A stretch of DNA of 64,000 nucleotides, from positions 1 to 64,000 of the forward strand of contig NZ_SMKV01000030.1 in the NCBI RefSeq assembly GCF_004348445.1. The letters run 5' to 3'. The position numbers and the translations under genes were made by a program. The notes below the pieces were generated by a model. It saw only the letters and a list, made by a program, of their open reading frames with translations. It did not search any database and was not told where the DNA came from. Below are positions 1 through 8,642 of the stretch, one piece after another. The first letter of the stretch is position 1. Each line of letters opens with the position of its first letter. Origin of the DNA: Saccharopolyspora aridisoli. Its GTDB lineage: Bacteria > Actinomycetota > Actinomycetes > Mycobacteriales > Pseudonocardiaceae.

Positions 1-158
1 TCCCAGCACCCCACCCACATCACCCCTTGCGTCTCCAGAGCCCGGACGACCCTCACCCTCGACCTGTAGCCCGAACTGCCCGGGCACGCCCCGGCGAAGG
101 CATCCCTCCGCCGTCCTGACCCCGACCGGCAACCTTCGCCGGTCCCGTCACCAAACCC

Positions 159-334
159 GATCACCGCCGCGCTCCGGGTCCCCGATCACGGCGGCAATCC
201 GGACGCTGATCGCAGAGGTGGTCGGGGTTGTTGGGACCGTCCTGACGCGTGGTGGTCATCCTGCTTCCCCGATCTCAGCGGAAATCCGGGTTCCGACCTC
301 CACTGAGGTCCGGCGAAGGACTTCCACTGAGATC
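159..334. repeat. degenerate 24-bp tandem repeat patch
   Basis: Imperfect units start at 159, 184, 208, 271, 295 and 319; the last three are exactly 24 bases apart. Their core is close to GAYCTCCACTGAGRTC and is itself nearly palindromic. The same unit and the same 24-base period occur near 40.2 kb. There is no convincing gene in bases 1-412; the long plus-strand frame starting here is antisense to the ATPase gene. Confidence 0.6.
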
Positions 335-412
335 GGGGGCCAGCTGCGGACGGGACGGTGGGTCTGTCGGTCGATCGGTGTGAGTGGTTCGGCGCGCGGG
401 ATGCCGGTGGCG

Positions 413-2302
413 TTACCTGGTCTTCCAGGCGCCTCGGCGGAGGAGGCGCAGGCCGTTGAGGGCGACGAGGACCGTGGAGCCTTCGTGGCCGGCTACGCCG
501 AGGGGGAGGGGGAGGTGGCCGACGAGGTCCCAGGTGGCGAGGACGGCGATGAACGTGCCCGCGATGACCAGGTTGGCCGTGACGACGCGACGGGCTCGCC
601 GGGAGAGGTCGATGACCGCCGGGATCGCGTGGAGGTCGTCGCGGACCATGATCGTGTCGGCGGTCTGCAGGGTGAGGTCGGAGGCCGCGCCGCCCATGGC
701 GATCCCGGCGTGGGCGGTGGCCATGGCCGGGGCGTCGTTGATGCCGTCGCCGACGAACGCCACCCGGTGTCCCGCCGACTGCATCTCGTCGACCACGTTG
801 AGCTTCTGCTCCGGGAGCAGCCCGGCCCGCACATCGGTGATGCCGACGTGCGCGGCGAGCTCACACGCTCCGGCCGCCGTGTCGCCGGTGAGCAGAACCG
901 GCTCGCTGGTCAGGCCGCGAGTCACCGCCACGGCTACAGGGGCTTCCGGACGCGGCTGGTCGGTGATCGCCAGCAGCCCGATCGGCTCACCGGTACACCG
1001 CACGAGCACCGGCGTGTGACCCGGCTGCACCTCGAACTCCGCAGGGGCGGCACTAATCTCGACGTGGTGCCCCTCGACCCGGGCGGTGACTCCGCGACCG
1101 GGCAGCGCGGCGAAGTCGTCGGCCGGGGGCAGCGACAGCTCTGCCCGTTCGGCGGCGCGCACCACGGCTGCGGCCAGCGGGTGCTCGCTGGGGCGTTCGG
1201 CCGCAGCGGCCACGCGCAGCAGCTCGTCGCGGCTCCACGCGTCGTCGAGCACTCGGACCTCGGCGACCTCCGGAGTTCCCCGGGTGAGCGTGCCGGTCTT
1301 GTCGAAGGCGACCTTCGTGGTCGTGCCCAGCCGCTCCATCACCACCGCGGACTTGACGAGAACGCCGTGGCGTCCGGCGTTGGCGATCGCGGCCAGCAGC
1401 GGGGGCATCGTCGCCAGCACCACCGCGCACGGCGAGGCGACGATCATGAACGTCATCGCCCGCAGCAGCGATTCCCGCAGGTCGGAGCCGAACAGCAGCG
1501 GGATCGCGAACAGCGCCACGGTCGCGGCGACCATGCCGATCGAGTACCGCTGCTCGACCTTCTCGATGAACAGCTGGGATCGCGCCTTCGTCTGCCCGGC
1601 CTCCTCGACCAGCGCCGCGATGCGCGCGACCACCGAGTCCTCCGCGCGGCGGCTCACCCACACGCGAAGCGAGCCGGTGCCGTTGAGGGTGCCCGCGAAC
1701 ACCTCGCAACCAGCCGAGACGTCGACCGGCAGCGGCTCACCTGTAATGGTCGCCTGGTCGACGCCGCTGGAGCCGGACAGCACCGCGCCGTCGGCCGGAA
1801 CGCGCTCCCCTGGCCGGATCAGCACCTCGTCGCCGACCTCCAGCTCGGCGGCCGGGCGCACCTGCTCGACCCCGTCGGAGGTGACGACCGTGGCGGTGTC
1901 GGGGGCGAGGTTCAGCAGCCCGCGCACGGAGTCCTCGGTGCGCGCGGTGGCCAGCGCCTCCAGCGCACCCGAGGTGGCGAAGATGACGATGAGCAGCGCG
2001 CCGTCGGTGATCTCGCCGATGGAGGCCGCTCCGATCGCGGCCAGCACCATCAGCAGGTCGACGTCGAGGGTCTTCTCCCGCAGCGCCTGCAGCCCCGCGA
2101 GCCCCGGTTCCCACCCGCCGGTGACGTAGCAGGCCAGGTACAGCGCCCACCAGGACCACGCCGGGGCGCCCGCCAGCTGCAGGCCGAGCCCGATCAGGAA
2201 CAGGCCGAGCGCGACGGCTGCCCAGCGCACCTCGGGCAGCGCGAACAGCCGCGTCCGCGCTGGTGGCGCGAGGCGTGGGGGAGCAGTGGTGGACGTGGCC
2301 AC
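413..2302 (-). CDS. P1B-4 type heavy-metal exporting ATPase (CtpJ/CtpD-like)
   Basis: Membrane pump that uses ATP to export a transition metal, probably Co, Ni, Zn or Fe. The 629-aa protein has the SPC metal-site motif in place of CPC, the phosphorylation motif DKTGTLT, GDGINDAP and a C-terminal HEGST motif. SPC plus HEGS is the signature of the P1B-4 subclass. It has no N-terminal metal-binding domain, as is typical for that class. The GTG start at 2302 was chosen because a GGAGG lies just upstream; a longer frame reaches 2362 but would run into the operator. It is divergent from an NmtR-like sensor, the same arrangement as nmtR-ctpJ in Mycobacterium tuberculosis. The exact metal is not determined. 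Confidence 0.9.
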   Translation of the reverse strand: MATSTTAPPRLAPPARTRLFALPEVRWAAVALGLFLIGLGLQLAGAPAWSWWALYLACYVTGGWEPGLAGLQALREKTLDVDLLMVLAAIGAASIGEITDGALLIVIFATSGALEALATARTEDSVRGLLNLAPDTATVVTSDGVEQVRPAAELEVGDEVLIRPGERVPADGAVLSGSSGVDQATITGEPLPVDVSAGCEVFAGTLNGTGSLRVWVSRRAEDSVVARIAALVEEAGQTKARSQLFIEKVEQRYSIGMVAATVALFAIPLLFGSDLRESLLRAMTFMIVASPCAVVLATMPPLLAAIANAGRHGVLVKSAVVMERLGTTTKVAFDKTGTLTRGTPEVAEVRVLDDAWSRDELLRVAAAAERPSEHPLAAAVVRAAERAELSLPPADDFAALPGRGVTARVEGHHVEISAAPAEFEVQPGHTPVLVRCTGEPIGLLAITDQPRPEAPVAVAVTRGLTSEPVLLTGDTAAGACELAAHVGITDVRAGLLPEQKLNVVDEMQSAGHRVAFVGDGINDAPAMATAHAGIAMGGAASDLTLQTADTIMVRDDLHAIPAVIDLSRRARRVVTANLVIAGTFIAVLATWDLVGHLPLPLGVAGHEGSTVLVALNGLRLLRRGAWKTR

Positions 2303-2346
2303 GGTGAACCTCCGCAGAGCTGGGCTGGACCCGCACAGCAGAACAC

Positions 2347-2362
2347 ATGAACATGCGTTCAT
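2347..2362. promoter_or_regulatory. ArsR/SmtB-type operator
   Basis: Perfect inverted repeat ATGAAC-ATGC-GTTCAT between the divergent ATPase and ArsR genes. TGAA-N6-TTCA is the classic core bound by SmtB/NmtR-like sensors. It lies 25 bases before the regulator's ATG and so could control both directions. Confidence 0.8.
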
Positions 2363-2387
2363 GCAAATGCGGGTCTAGACTGCTCGC

Positions 2388-2741
2388 ATGGGACACGGAG
2401 TGGATCGGGAGGCGACCAGACTCGACGCGGAGTCGGCCGCGCACGTGGCGAACACGCTGCAGGCGCTGGCCACGCCGAGCCGGCTGCTGATCCTCACCGA
2501 ACTGCGGCAGGGGCCGCGCCCGGTCACCGAGCTCGCCGAAGCCGTCGGCATGGAGCAGTCCGCGGTGTCCCACCAGCTGCGGCTGCTGCGCAACCTCGGC
2601 CTGGTCGTCGGCGCCCGCTCGGGTCGCAGCATCGTCTACAGCCTCTACGACAACCACGTCGCCCAGCTGCTCGACGAGGCGGTCTACCACAGCGAACACC
2701 TGCGGCTCGGGCTCGTCGACCGCTCCGGCGCGGTCAGCTGA
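2388..2741 (+). CDS. ArsR/SmtB-family metal sensor, NmtR-like
   Basis: Winged-helix repressor of 117 aa that should release its operator when metal binds. The recognition-helix region reads EQSAVSHQLRLLRNLGLV. The C-terminal helix carries D-x-H-x10-H-x2-H (D, H, H and H of DNH...HSEH), the alpha-5 metal site of SmtB, CzrA and NmtR. The final residue being His rather than Glu matches NmtR, a Ni/Co sensor. It is divergent from the P1B-4 ATPase with a perfect palindrome between them, so it very likely represses the pump and itself. Confidence 0.9.
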   Translation: MGHGVDREATRLDAESAAHVANTLQALATPSRLLILTELRQGPRPVTELAEAVGMEQSAVSHQLRLLRNLGLVVGARSGRSIVYSLYDNHVAQLLDEAVYHSEHLRLGLVDRSGAVS

Positions 2742-3330
2742 CGCGCAAACCCAGCGACGCCAGCCGCTCCCGGGCCAGTTGCGCGATGACCTCGGCGTCG
2801 CCCGCGCGCCACGCCGCCGCGGGTTCGGTACCGAACCTCTTGAGCCTGCGGTGCGGCAGCTCGGTCAGCGCGCGCAGCGCCAGCAGGTCGGCTCCCCGGG
2901 CGCGCATCGCCACGGCCTGCCCGGCTGCGCGGGCGTAGCGGACCCGGCGCGGAAACCACGCCGCCAGCACCGGGAGCAGCGAGAACGCCACGATCACCAC
3001 CGCGGCGCCGGTGGCCGCCAGCTCGACCGCTTCCAGCAGTCGCACGCCCGCGTCGACGAGCACGCCCCCGGCCGAGCCGCCGCGTCCCAGCGCGCCGGCC
3101 AGGTCGTCGCCGACCAACGGAACTCCCGAGGCGGTGCCGGCCGCATCGGCGAAGGTGCTCCGGAGTTCGCCGCCCGCCTCGATCATGCGATGTCCGGGTG
3201 CCTGCAACTCCAGCACCGCGGACTCAGCGAGCCCGGCGAGCCAGCACGACCCCGTGACCCAGGCGATCGCGAGGGCGTCGCACAACACCTGTGCTGCCAA
3301 GCGGATCGGGCGTTCAGCGTAGAAGCGCAT
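2734..3330 (-). CDS. hypothetical membrane protein
   Basis: No family recognised. The 198-aa protein has a hydrophobic stretch at about residues 10-30, a second at about 95-125 followed by basic residues (WFPRRVRYAR), and a charged C-terminal tail (PHRRLKRFG) with an amphipathic end. This suggests two or more membrane passes with a cytoplasmic tail. An AGGAAG precedes the ATG. Its 3' end overlaps the 3' end of the ArsR gene by 8 bases on the opposite strand. Similar small membrane proteins are common in actinomycetes, but no role can be given. Confidence 0.65.
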   Translation of the reverse strand: MRFYAERPIRLAAQVLCDALAIAWVTGSCWLAGLAESAVLELQAPGHRMIEAGGELRSTFADAAGTASGVPLVGDDLAGALGRGGSAGGVLVDAGVRLLEAVELAATGAAVVIVAFSLLPVLAAWFPRRVRYARAAGQAVAMRARGADLLALRALTELPHRRLKRFGTEPAAAWRAGDAEVIAQLARERLASLGLRVS

Positions 3331-3414
3331 GCGCGCTTCCTACCAGAGCCGCTGCGAGCCGTCGATCATCCACTGTAGACCATTGATGGCGGATCGCGGC
3401 AATCCAGGTGATCC

Positions 3415-4149
3415 TCACCCCGCCTCCTTGTGCCACACCGAGACGTGCTTGCCGCTGGTCCTGGTGAACGGGCTGCGGTCCCAGTCCGCCCAGCGCTCCA
3501 CCAGGCGCATCCCCGCCAGCCGGGCCATCAGATCGAGCTCGGCGGGCCAGACGTAGCGCATCGGCAACGAATCGAGGTCCCACCGGCCGTCGCGCCTCCA
3601 GAAGTGGTGCGAGATCAAGCCCCGGTCCACCACGTCGTACTCGTCGATGCCGACGTGGCCGGCGCCGAAGTCGAAGGGTGCGTGGGTCTCGCCGAACGGC
3701 AGCTTCTGCAGGGCTGGCACGCCGACCTCGATCACGAAGCGCCCGCCCGGTGGCAGGTGCCGCGCAGCGTTCCGGAAGCAGTCGACCTGCTCGTCCTGCG
3801 TGGTGAGGTTGTTGATCGTGTTGAACACCAGGAACACCAGGCCGAACTCGCCGGGAGCCCGGGTGCGTGCGAAATCGCCTGTCGTGACGTCGATCCGCTC
3901 GCTGCCCGGTTTCGCGCGCAGGCGCGCCAGCATCGCCTCGGACAGGTCGATGCCGTGCACCGGGACACCGCGAGCGCTCAGCGGCAGGGCCACCCGTCCG
4001 GTGCCGATGCCGAGCTCCAGCGCGGCATCGGCACCGGCGAGCTCGGTGAGGAGCTCCACCGCGGGCCCGAGTGCCGCGGGGGAGAACATGTCCGCCTCGT
4101 CGGAGTCGTACTCCGCTGCGACGTCCTCGCCGAAATGGTCCACAACCAC
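3415..4149 (-). CDS. class I SAM-dependent methyltransferase
   Basis: Cytoplasmic methyltransferase of unknown substrate, about 244 aa. The SAM-binding motif I reads ALELGIGTGRVALPL, followed by the acidic loop GIDLSEAMLARL and motif IV-like FGLVFLVFNTINNL. The C-terminal half resembles small-molecule methyltransferases. The start is uncertain: the frame is open to ATG 4248, but the family homology begins at VVVDHFGEDVAAEYD, so GTG 4149 was chosen; GTG 4143 is also possible. No strong ribosome site is seen. It is divergent from the glycosidase gene and has no obvious pathway partner. Confidence 0.75.
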   Translation of the reverse strand: MVVDHFGEDVAAEYDSDEADMFSPAALGPAVELLTELAGADAALELGIGTGRVALPLSARGVPVHGIDLSEAMLARLRAKPGSERIDVTTGDFARTRAPGEFGLVFLVFNTINNLTTQDEQVDCFRNAARHLPPGGRFVIEVGVPALQKLPFGETHAPFDFGAGHVGIDEYDVVDRGLISHHFWRRDGRWDLDSLPMRYVWPAELDLMARLAGMRLVERWADWDRSPFTRTSGKHVSVWHKEAG

Positions 4150-4298
4150 CCGAGAACCATGGCACCGGAGTCCGCGAGGCCGCCCTGGATTTTCGGCCGC
4201 GAGCACCCGATCGGCCGCGTTGACATCGATCCTCCGAGGGCGAAACATCCCGTTCGGTCTTGTTGAATCAGCGGTGAACTCAACACGAGGGGCGTTCG

Positions 4299-7244
4299 AT
4301 GGCGTTTGATTTCGTGCTCACCCGACGGCAGGTGATCGCGCTGGCGGCAGCCGCCACCACCGCGCCCGTGGTGCTCGGCGGCGCCCCGCGCGCGGTCGCG
4401 GCACCTGGCTCGCGGCGCAGCGTCGACTTCGGCGGCGACTGGCGGTTCTCGTTGCTCAACACCACGGGGGAGGACGCGCAGCCGCCCGCGCCGGAGGACC
4501 CGTCCTGGCGTGCGGTCGACCTGCCGCACGACTGGAGCATCGAGCTCGACCCGGTCGACGACGAGTTCACCACCGGCGGCACGGGATTCCTGCCCGGCGG
4601 GCTCGGCTGGTACCGCAAGACCTTCACGCTGCCGCCGGAGACCGCCGGCAAGAGGATCTCCGTCGAGTTCGACGGCGTGTACATGGACTCCGAGATCTTC
4701 TTCAACGGCGCACGGGTCGGTGCCCATCCCTACGGGTACACGGGTTTCGCGATCGAACTCACCGAGCTGGCCCGAACCGACGGGAGTGAGAACGAGCTGC
4801 TGGTCAAGGCGCGCAACCAGGTGCCCAGCAGCCGCTGGTACTCCGGCAGCGGCATCTACCGCGACGTGCACCTGGTCGTCACCGATCCGGTGCACGTCCT
4901 GCGGCACGGCATCACCGTCACCACACCGGGTCTCGCCGAGTCGCTGCCCGGCCACGCCACCGTGCACGTCGACACCACCGCCGTCGCCGAAAGCGGTGCG
5001 AAACGAGTGGAACTGACCGTGGTCCTGCGCGACCCCGGAGGCGCCGAGGTCGCCCGTGCCACCACACCGGCCGACCTCGCGCCCCAACCGCGCACCTTCG
5101 GCCTCGACCTCCGGCTCGATGCTCCGCAGCTGTGGTCGGTGGCGTCCCCGGCGCTGCACACGGCCGAGGTCTCGCTGTCCCTGGGCGGAACCGTGCTGGA
5201 CAGCACCGACATCCCGTTCGGCGTCCGCTGGTTCGCCTTCGACACCGAGCGAGGGTTCTCGCTCAACGGCGAGCCGATGAAGCTGCAGGGCGTCAACCTG
5301 CACCACGACTTGGGCGCTCTCGGCGCCGCCACCAGCTACGACGCGATCGTCCGGCAACTCAGGACCATGCGGAGCATGGGAATCAACGCGGTCCGCACCT
5401 CGCACAACCCGCCGTCGCCGCAGCTGCTGCGCGCCGCCGAGCGCGAGGGGGTGCTGCTGCAGGTCGAGGCGTTCGACTGCTGGCGCACCGGCAAGACCGA
5501 CCACGACTACCACCGCTTCTTCGACGAGCACAGCGACGCCGACCTGACCGAGATGGTCGAAGCGGCGAAGAACTGCCCGGCCGTGATCATGTGGTCGATC
5601 GGCAACGAGATCCCCGATTTCACCTCGCCGGCCGGGGTTCCCATCGCCCGGCGCCTGGTCGACCGGGTGCGCGCGCTGGACCCGACGCGGCCGGTGGTCA
5701 TCGGCTCGGACAAGCACCGCAGCGTTCCGGCCGACGGCTCGCCCCAGGACGAGATCCTGCGGATGCTCGACGGCGTGGGGCTCAACTACAACAACGCCTC
5801 CTCGGTCGACGAGCTGCACGCGAAGTACCCGCAGGTGTTCCTCTTCGAGTCCGAATCGTCCTCGGAGACCTCCACGCGCGGTGTCTACGACAGCCCGCAC
5901 CAGCTCAACACCGGCGAGAACCACACGCCCGGCAAGCGCGGGACGTCCTCCTACGACAACAACCTGTCCCCGTGGACCTACAGCGGTGAGTACGGGCTGA
6001 AGAAGGATCGGGACCGGGCGTTCTTCGCAGGCCAGTTCCTGTGGTCGGGCATCGACTACATCGGCGAACCCACGCCATACTCGGACGTCTTCCCGGTCAA
6101 GGCGTCGTTCTTCGGCGCGGTCGACACCGCCGGGTTCGCCAAGGACCAGTACCACCTGTTCCGCAGCCAGTGGACCCGCGAGCCGATGGTGCACCTGGTG
6201 CCGATGAACTGGACGGATCACCGACCGGGCGAGCCGGTGACGGTGTGGGCCCACAGCAACGTGCCGACCGTGGAGCTGCTGCTCAACGGTCGGTCGCTGG
6301 GGGAGAGGAGCTTCGACCGCAAGACCACCACCGATGGCCGGGAGTACCTGGAGACCACCGAACCGACTGGTGACGACAAGACGGTCACCGACGGCCCGTT
6401 CCCGGGCAGTTACACGAGTCCCAACGGCAGTGCGGGCAAGCTGCACCTGACCTGGGAGGTCCCGTTCGAGCCGGGCGAGCTGGTGGCGGTGGCCAAGCGG
6501 GACGGCGCGGAGGTCGCGCGCGACGTGGTGCGCACCGCCGGACCCGCGGCGGAGGTCCGGTTGAGCCGGGAGGACGTCGGTGCGCTGTCGTTCGTGACCG
6601 CCGAGGTCGTCGACGTCGACGGCGTCCTGGTGCCTTCGGCGGAGCACGAGCTGACCTTCACCGCCACCGGCGGGGAGGTGCTCGGAACCGACAACGGCAA
6701 GCAGGACAGCGCGGAGAACTACCGCTCGGCGACGCGGAAGGCGTTCGGAGGCAAGGCCTTGGCGATCGTCCCCGCCGGTGCGGACGTGCGGGTGACGATG
6801 GCGGGTTCCGCGCGCCCGGCCGAGACCACCGCGGACGCGAGCTACTCCGGTTCGGCCGACACCGTCCCCGCCGCCATGATCGACGGGGACCTGGCGACCG
6901 GTTGGTCGAACCACTACGTGAAGGAGGCCACGGGCCTGCTGCCCGCCATCAGCGCAGCGCACGCACGGGATTGGGTGTCGATCGCCTGGCCGGAACCTCG
7001 CAGGGTCGGCGCGGTCGAGCTGACCTTCACCGTCGACACCGCGCACGCGGTGCCCGCGTCGATCGAGGTGCGCTACTGGGACGGCTCCCGCTTCGTCCCG
7101 GTGCGAGGGCAGAGCGGTGAGCCGGCCGCCACCACCCGCATCACCTTCGAGCCCGTGACCACCGACCGGGTTCGGATCGAGCTGACCAGTGCGAACCCCG
7201 GTGCCGAGGACGGATTCCTCGGCATCGGCGAGCTACTCGTGTAG
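4299..7244 (+). CDS. Tat-exported glycoside hydrolase family 2 (beta-galactosidase-like) with C-terminal discoidin/CBM32-like domain
   Basis: Secreted retaining glycosidase of 981 aa. The N-terminus has a twin-arginine signal (TRRQVIAL, hydrophobic stretch, then ending near AVAAPGS). The GH2 sugar-binding, Ig-like and TIM-barrel domains follow; the family motif MWSIGNEIPDF places the acid/base at Glu437, and FESESS places the nucleophile near Glu517. About residue 850 onward (SGSADTVPAAMIDGDLATGW) is a discoidin-like carbohydrate-binding module. A GAGGGG precedes the ATG. Likely substrates are beta-linked oligosaccharides; beta-galactosidase and beta-glucuronidase-like activities cannot be told apart here. 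The 3' end overlaps the next minus-strand gene by 12 bases. Confidence 0.9.
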   Translation: MAFDFVLTRRQVIALAAAATTAPVVLGGAPRAVAAPGSRRSVDFGGDWRFSLLNTTGEDAQPPAPEDPSWRAVDLPHDWSIELDPVDDEFTTGGTGFLPGGLGWYRKTFTLPPETAGKRISVEFDGVYMDSEIFFNGARVGAHPYGYTGFAIELTELARTDGSENELLVKARNQVPSSRWYSGSGIYRDVHLVVTDPVHVLRHGITVTTPGLAESLPGHATVHVDTTAVAESGAKRVELTVVLRDPGGAEVARATTPADLAPQPRTFGLDLRLDAPQLWSVASPALHTAEVSLSLGGTVLDSTDIPFGVRWFAFDTERGFSLNGEPMKLQGVNLHHDLGALGAATSYDAIVRQLRTMRSMGINAVRTSHNPPSPQLLRAAEREGVLLQVEAFDCWRTGKTDHDYHRFFDEHSDADLTEMVEAAKNCPAVIMWSIGNEIPDFTSPAGVPIARRLVDRVRALDPTRPVVIGSDKHRSVPADGSPQDEILRMLDGVGLNYNNASSVDELHAKYPQVFLFESESSSETSTRGVYDSPHQLNTGENHTPGKRGTSSYDNNLSPWTYSGEYGLKKDRDRAFFAGQFLWSGIDYIGEPTPYSDVFPVKASFFGAVDTAGFAKDQYHLFRSQWTREPMVHLVPMNWTDHRPGEPVTVWAHSNVPTVELLLNGRSLGERSFDRKTTTDGREYLETTEPTGDDKTVTDGPFPGSYTSPNGSAGKLHLTWEVPFEPGELVAVAKRDGAEVARDVVRTAGPAAEVRLSREDVGALSFVTAEVVDVDGVLVPSAEHELTFTATGGEVLGTDNGKQDSAENYRSATRKAFGGKALAIVPAGADVRVTMAGSARPAETTADASYSGSADTVPAAMIDGDLATGWSNHYVKEATGLLPAISAAHARDWVSIAWPEPRRVGAVELTFTVDTAHAVPASIEVRYWDGSRFVPVRGQSGEPAATTRITFEPVTTDRVRIELTSANPGAEDGFLGIGELLV

Positions 7245-7589
7245 CTGCGGCGGCTGGTCGGTGTGCCGGAGCGAGAGCCCGGTTCCCCAGCAGTTGGGGC
7301 ACAGCCGCTGCGAGGTGACGACCTCGGGAGGGGCTGCGTCCTCGCTGCGCCGGACGTGCACCGCCGAAACTTCGCGCTTGCCGTCGCAGTTCTGGCACCG
7401 CTCGCGCGGCAGCTCGTCGACCGGCACGTCCTGGACCTGCCGCACCACCTGGTCGCGCAGTTCGCGCAGCTGAGGAGGTTCTTCGTCGGGATCGGCGTGC
7501 CTGCCGACCAGGTCGGTCTCGGCCAGGGCCGCCTCGAAGGCGCGCAGCAGCTGCTCCACCTCGCCGCCGAGGTTCTCCTGGGCGGTCAT
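7233..7589 (-). CDS. small zinc-ribbon protein (two CxxC pairs)
   Basis: Unrecognised 118-aa protein. An acidic helical N-terminal half (GGEVEQLLRAFEAALAETD) leads to two cysteine pairs, CQNC and CPNCWGTG, about 36 residues apart. This is the spacing of a DnaJ-like or zinc-ribbon fold, so zinc binding is likely. The ATG at 7589 was preferred to the open frame reaching 7709 because the N-terminal extension is low-complexity. It is convergent with the glycosidase gene, overlapping by 12 bases. No role can be assigned. Confidence 0.6.
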   Translation of the reverse strand: MTAQENLGGEVEQLLRAFEAALAETDLVGRHADPDEEPPQLRELRDQVVRQVQDVPVDELPRERCQNCDGKREVSAVHVRRSEDAAPPEVVTSQRLCPNCWGTGLSLRHTDQPPQLHE

Positions 7590-8004
7590 CGCGGGTCCCG
7601 CAGGTGCGGCGCGCCGGTGAGCCGGGAGTGCTGTGTGGGTGTCATGAAGCCATCCGAATTCCTCTGCGGTGCCCTGGATCGGCCGTCGTCCGGGGCGGCG
7701 GGCAAGCATCGCAGAGCGGACCGGCGCGGAATAGGAGGGAATTCACATCGGGGAAAACAATCCGAATACGCGCGAATCACGTCGCGGCAACCTTGTGCCG
7801 CCCACCAATGGGGAGTTGCGCTTGCGGAACGCGGGTGTTGCAGCTCATCGATCTATCCGCATCCAATTCGCCTTTTCTGAAATGGTGTCGTCCGGATTCC
7901 GGTTGCGAAAAACCTGGTAAGCAGGCGCGGAGCGACCGCGGGGCGCATTCGAACGGGCGCAAGCGGATCAGCGAAATCCGCTTGGTGCGGTTTTCTCCGC
8001 TGGG

Positions 8005-8042
8005 GCTGGGCGGGATCCCAGGGGGGGTGGGACCCGCCCAGC
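8005..8042. terminator. strong GC hairpin in divergent intergenic region
   Basis: Arms GCTGGGCGGGATCCCA and TGGGACCCGCCCAGC pair except for one bulged base, with a loop of seven G. It is not followed by a T run on either strand. It lies between two genes transcribed away from it, so it does not terminate either known gene. Confidence 0.5.
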
Positions 8043-8117
8043 ATTCGGCGAGGGCCGGTGAGGGGGAGTACCGGTTGCCTCGCGAGGTAGCGGCGTCGGG
8101 GTTTGGGGGCTGCACCG

Positions 8118-8136
8118 CTACTAAGGATCATAGTAG
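8118..8136. promoter_or_regulatory. candidate BlaI/CopY-family operator
   Basis: Perfect inverted repeat CTACTA-N7-TAGTAG, 146 bases before the BlaI-type gene. ACTA/TAGT-containing dyads are typical targets of BlaI/CopY-family repressors, so self-regulation is plausible. Confidence 0.55.
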
Positions 8137-8282
8137 TTGTGAATCCTATTGTGGGTCAACGGCCTTGCGGGCGGACGCCGGTCCAAAGTGGATCGCGTTC
8201 TGCCAATAAAGTTGAACGCCATTCACATAGCGTGCGCGACGTGCTCATCCGAGAAGTACGATGTGCCCGGGGAGGATGGCCG

Positions 8283-8642
8283 ATGCGTTGTCTGGGTGAG
8301 CTCGAATCCGCGGTGATGCGAGTGCTGTGGGAATCGGTGGAGCCGATCAAGGTGCGCGAGGTGCTGTCGCGGCTCGACACCGGCCGGTCGCTGGCTTACA
8401 CGACCGTGCTGACGGTGCTCGACAACCTGCATCGGAAGGGCTGGGTGCAGCGTGACATGGACGGCAGGGCGTACCTGTACCGGCCGACGCGCACCCGCGA
8501 GGAAGCCGCGGCACGCTCGTTGCACCAGGTTCTCGTCGCCTCGGGCGCCCCGGACGTCGTCCTGGCGCACTTCGTCGCCTCGATCAGCGACGAGCAGGCG
8601 GAAGCGCTGCGCGCGGCTCTGCGCGAGCGCGAACAGGGCTGA
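8283..8642 (+). CDS. BlaI/MecI/CopY-family transcriptional repressor
   Basis: Winged-helix repressor of 119 aa. The N-terminal LGELESAVMRVLWE and the recognition region RSLAYTTVLTVLDNLHRKGWV are diagnostic for the family; the C-terminal half is the dimerisation helix region. GGAGG lies 7 bases before the ATG. BlaI-type repressors are often paired with a BlaR1-like M56 metallopeptidase sensor, but none is adjacent here, so the inducing signal and target genes are unknown. The stop codon directly abuts the convergent methyltransferase gene. Confidence 0.9.
   Translation: MRCLGELESAVMRVLWESVEPIKVREVLSRLDTGRSLAYTTVLTVLDNLHRKGWVQRDMDGRAYLYRPTRTREEAAARSLHQVLVASGAPDVVLAHFVASISDEQAEALRAALREREQG

Larger units (their letters stand above)
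7590..8282. other. 693-base divergent intergenic region
   Basis: No convincing gene. Overlapping frames on both strands have neither plausible composition nor ribosome sites. The stretch at 7730-7990 is visibly less GC-rich than its surroundings. It contains a strong hairpin (8005-8042) and a BlaI/CopY-type inverted repeat (8118-8136). Confidence 0.5.

Noticed and set aside
271-334. 24-bp repeats as a CRISPR array
   Set aside because: Units abut without unique spacers and are imperfect; no cas genes in the window.
218-2350. 710-codon plus-strand open frame
   Set aside because: It is fully antisense to the P1B-4 ATPase gene, has low-complexity Arg/Gly-rich composition and no family motif.
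3978-7046. 1022-codon minus-strand open frame
   Set aside because: Antisense to the family 2 glycosidase; composition is a mirror of its codons.
7604-8209. 201-codon plus-strand frame in the intergenic gap
   Set aside because: No ribosome site, no recognisable domain, and it runs through a hairpin and an operator.
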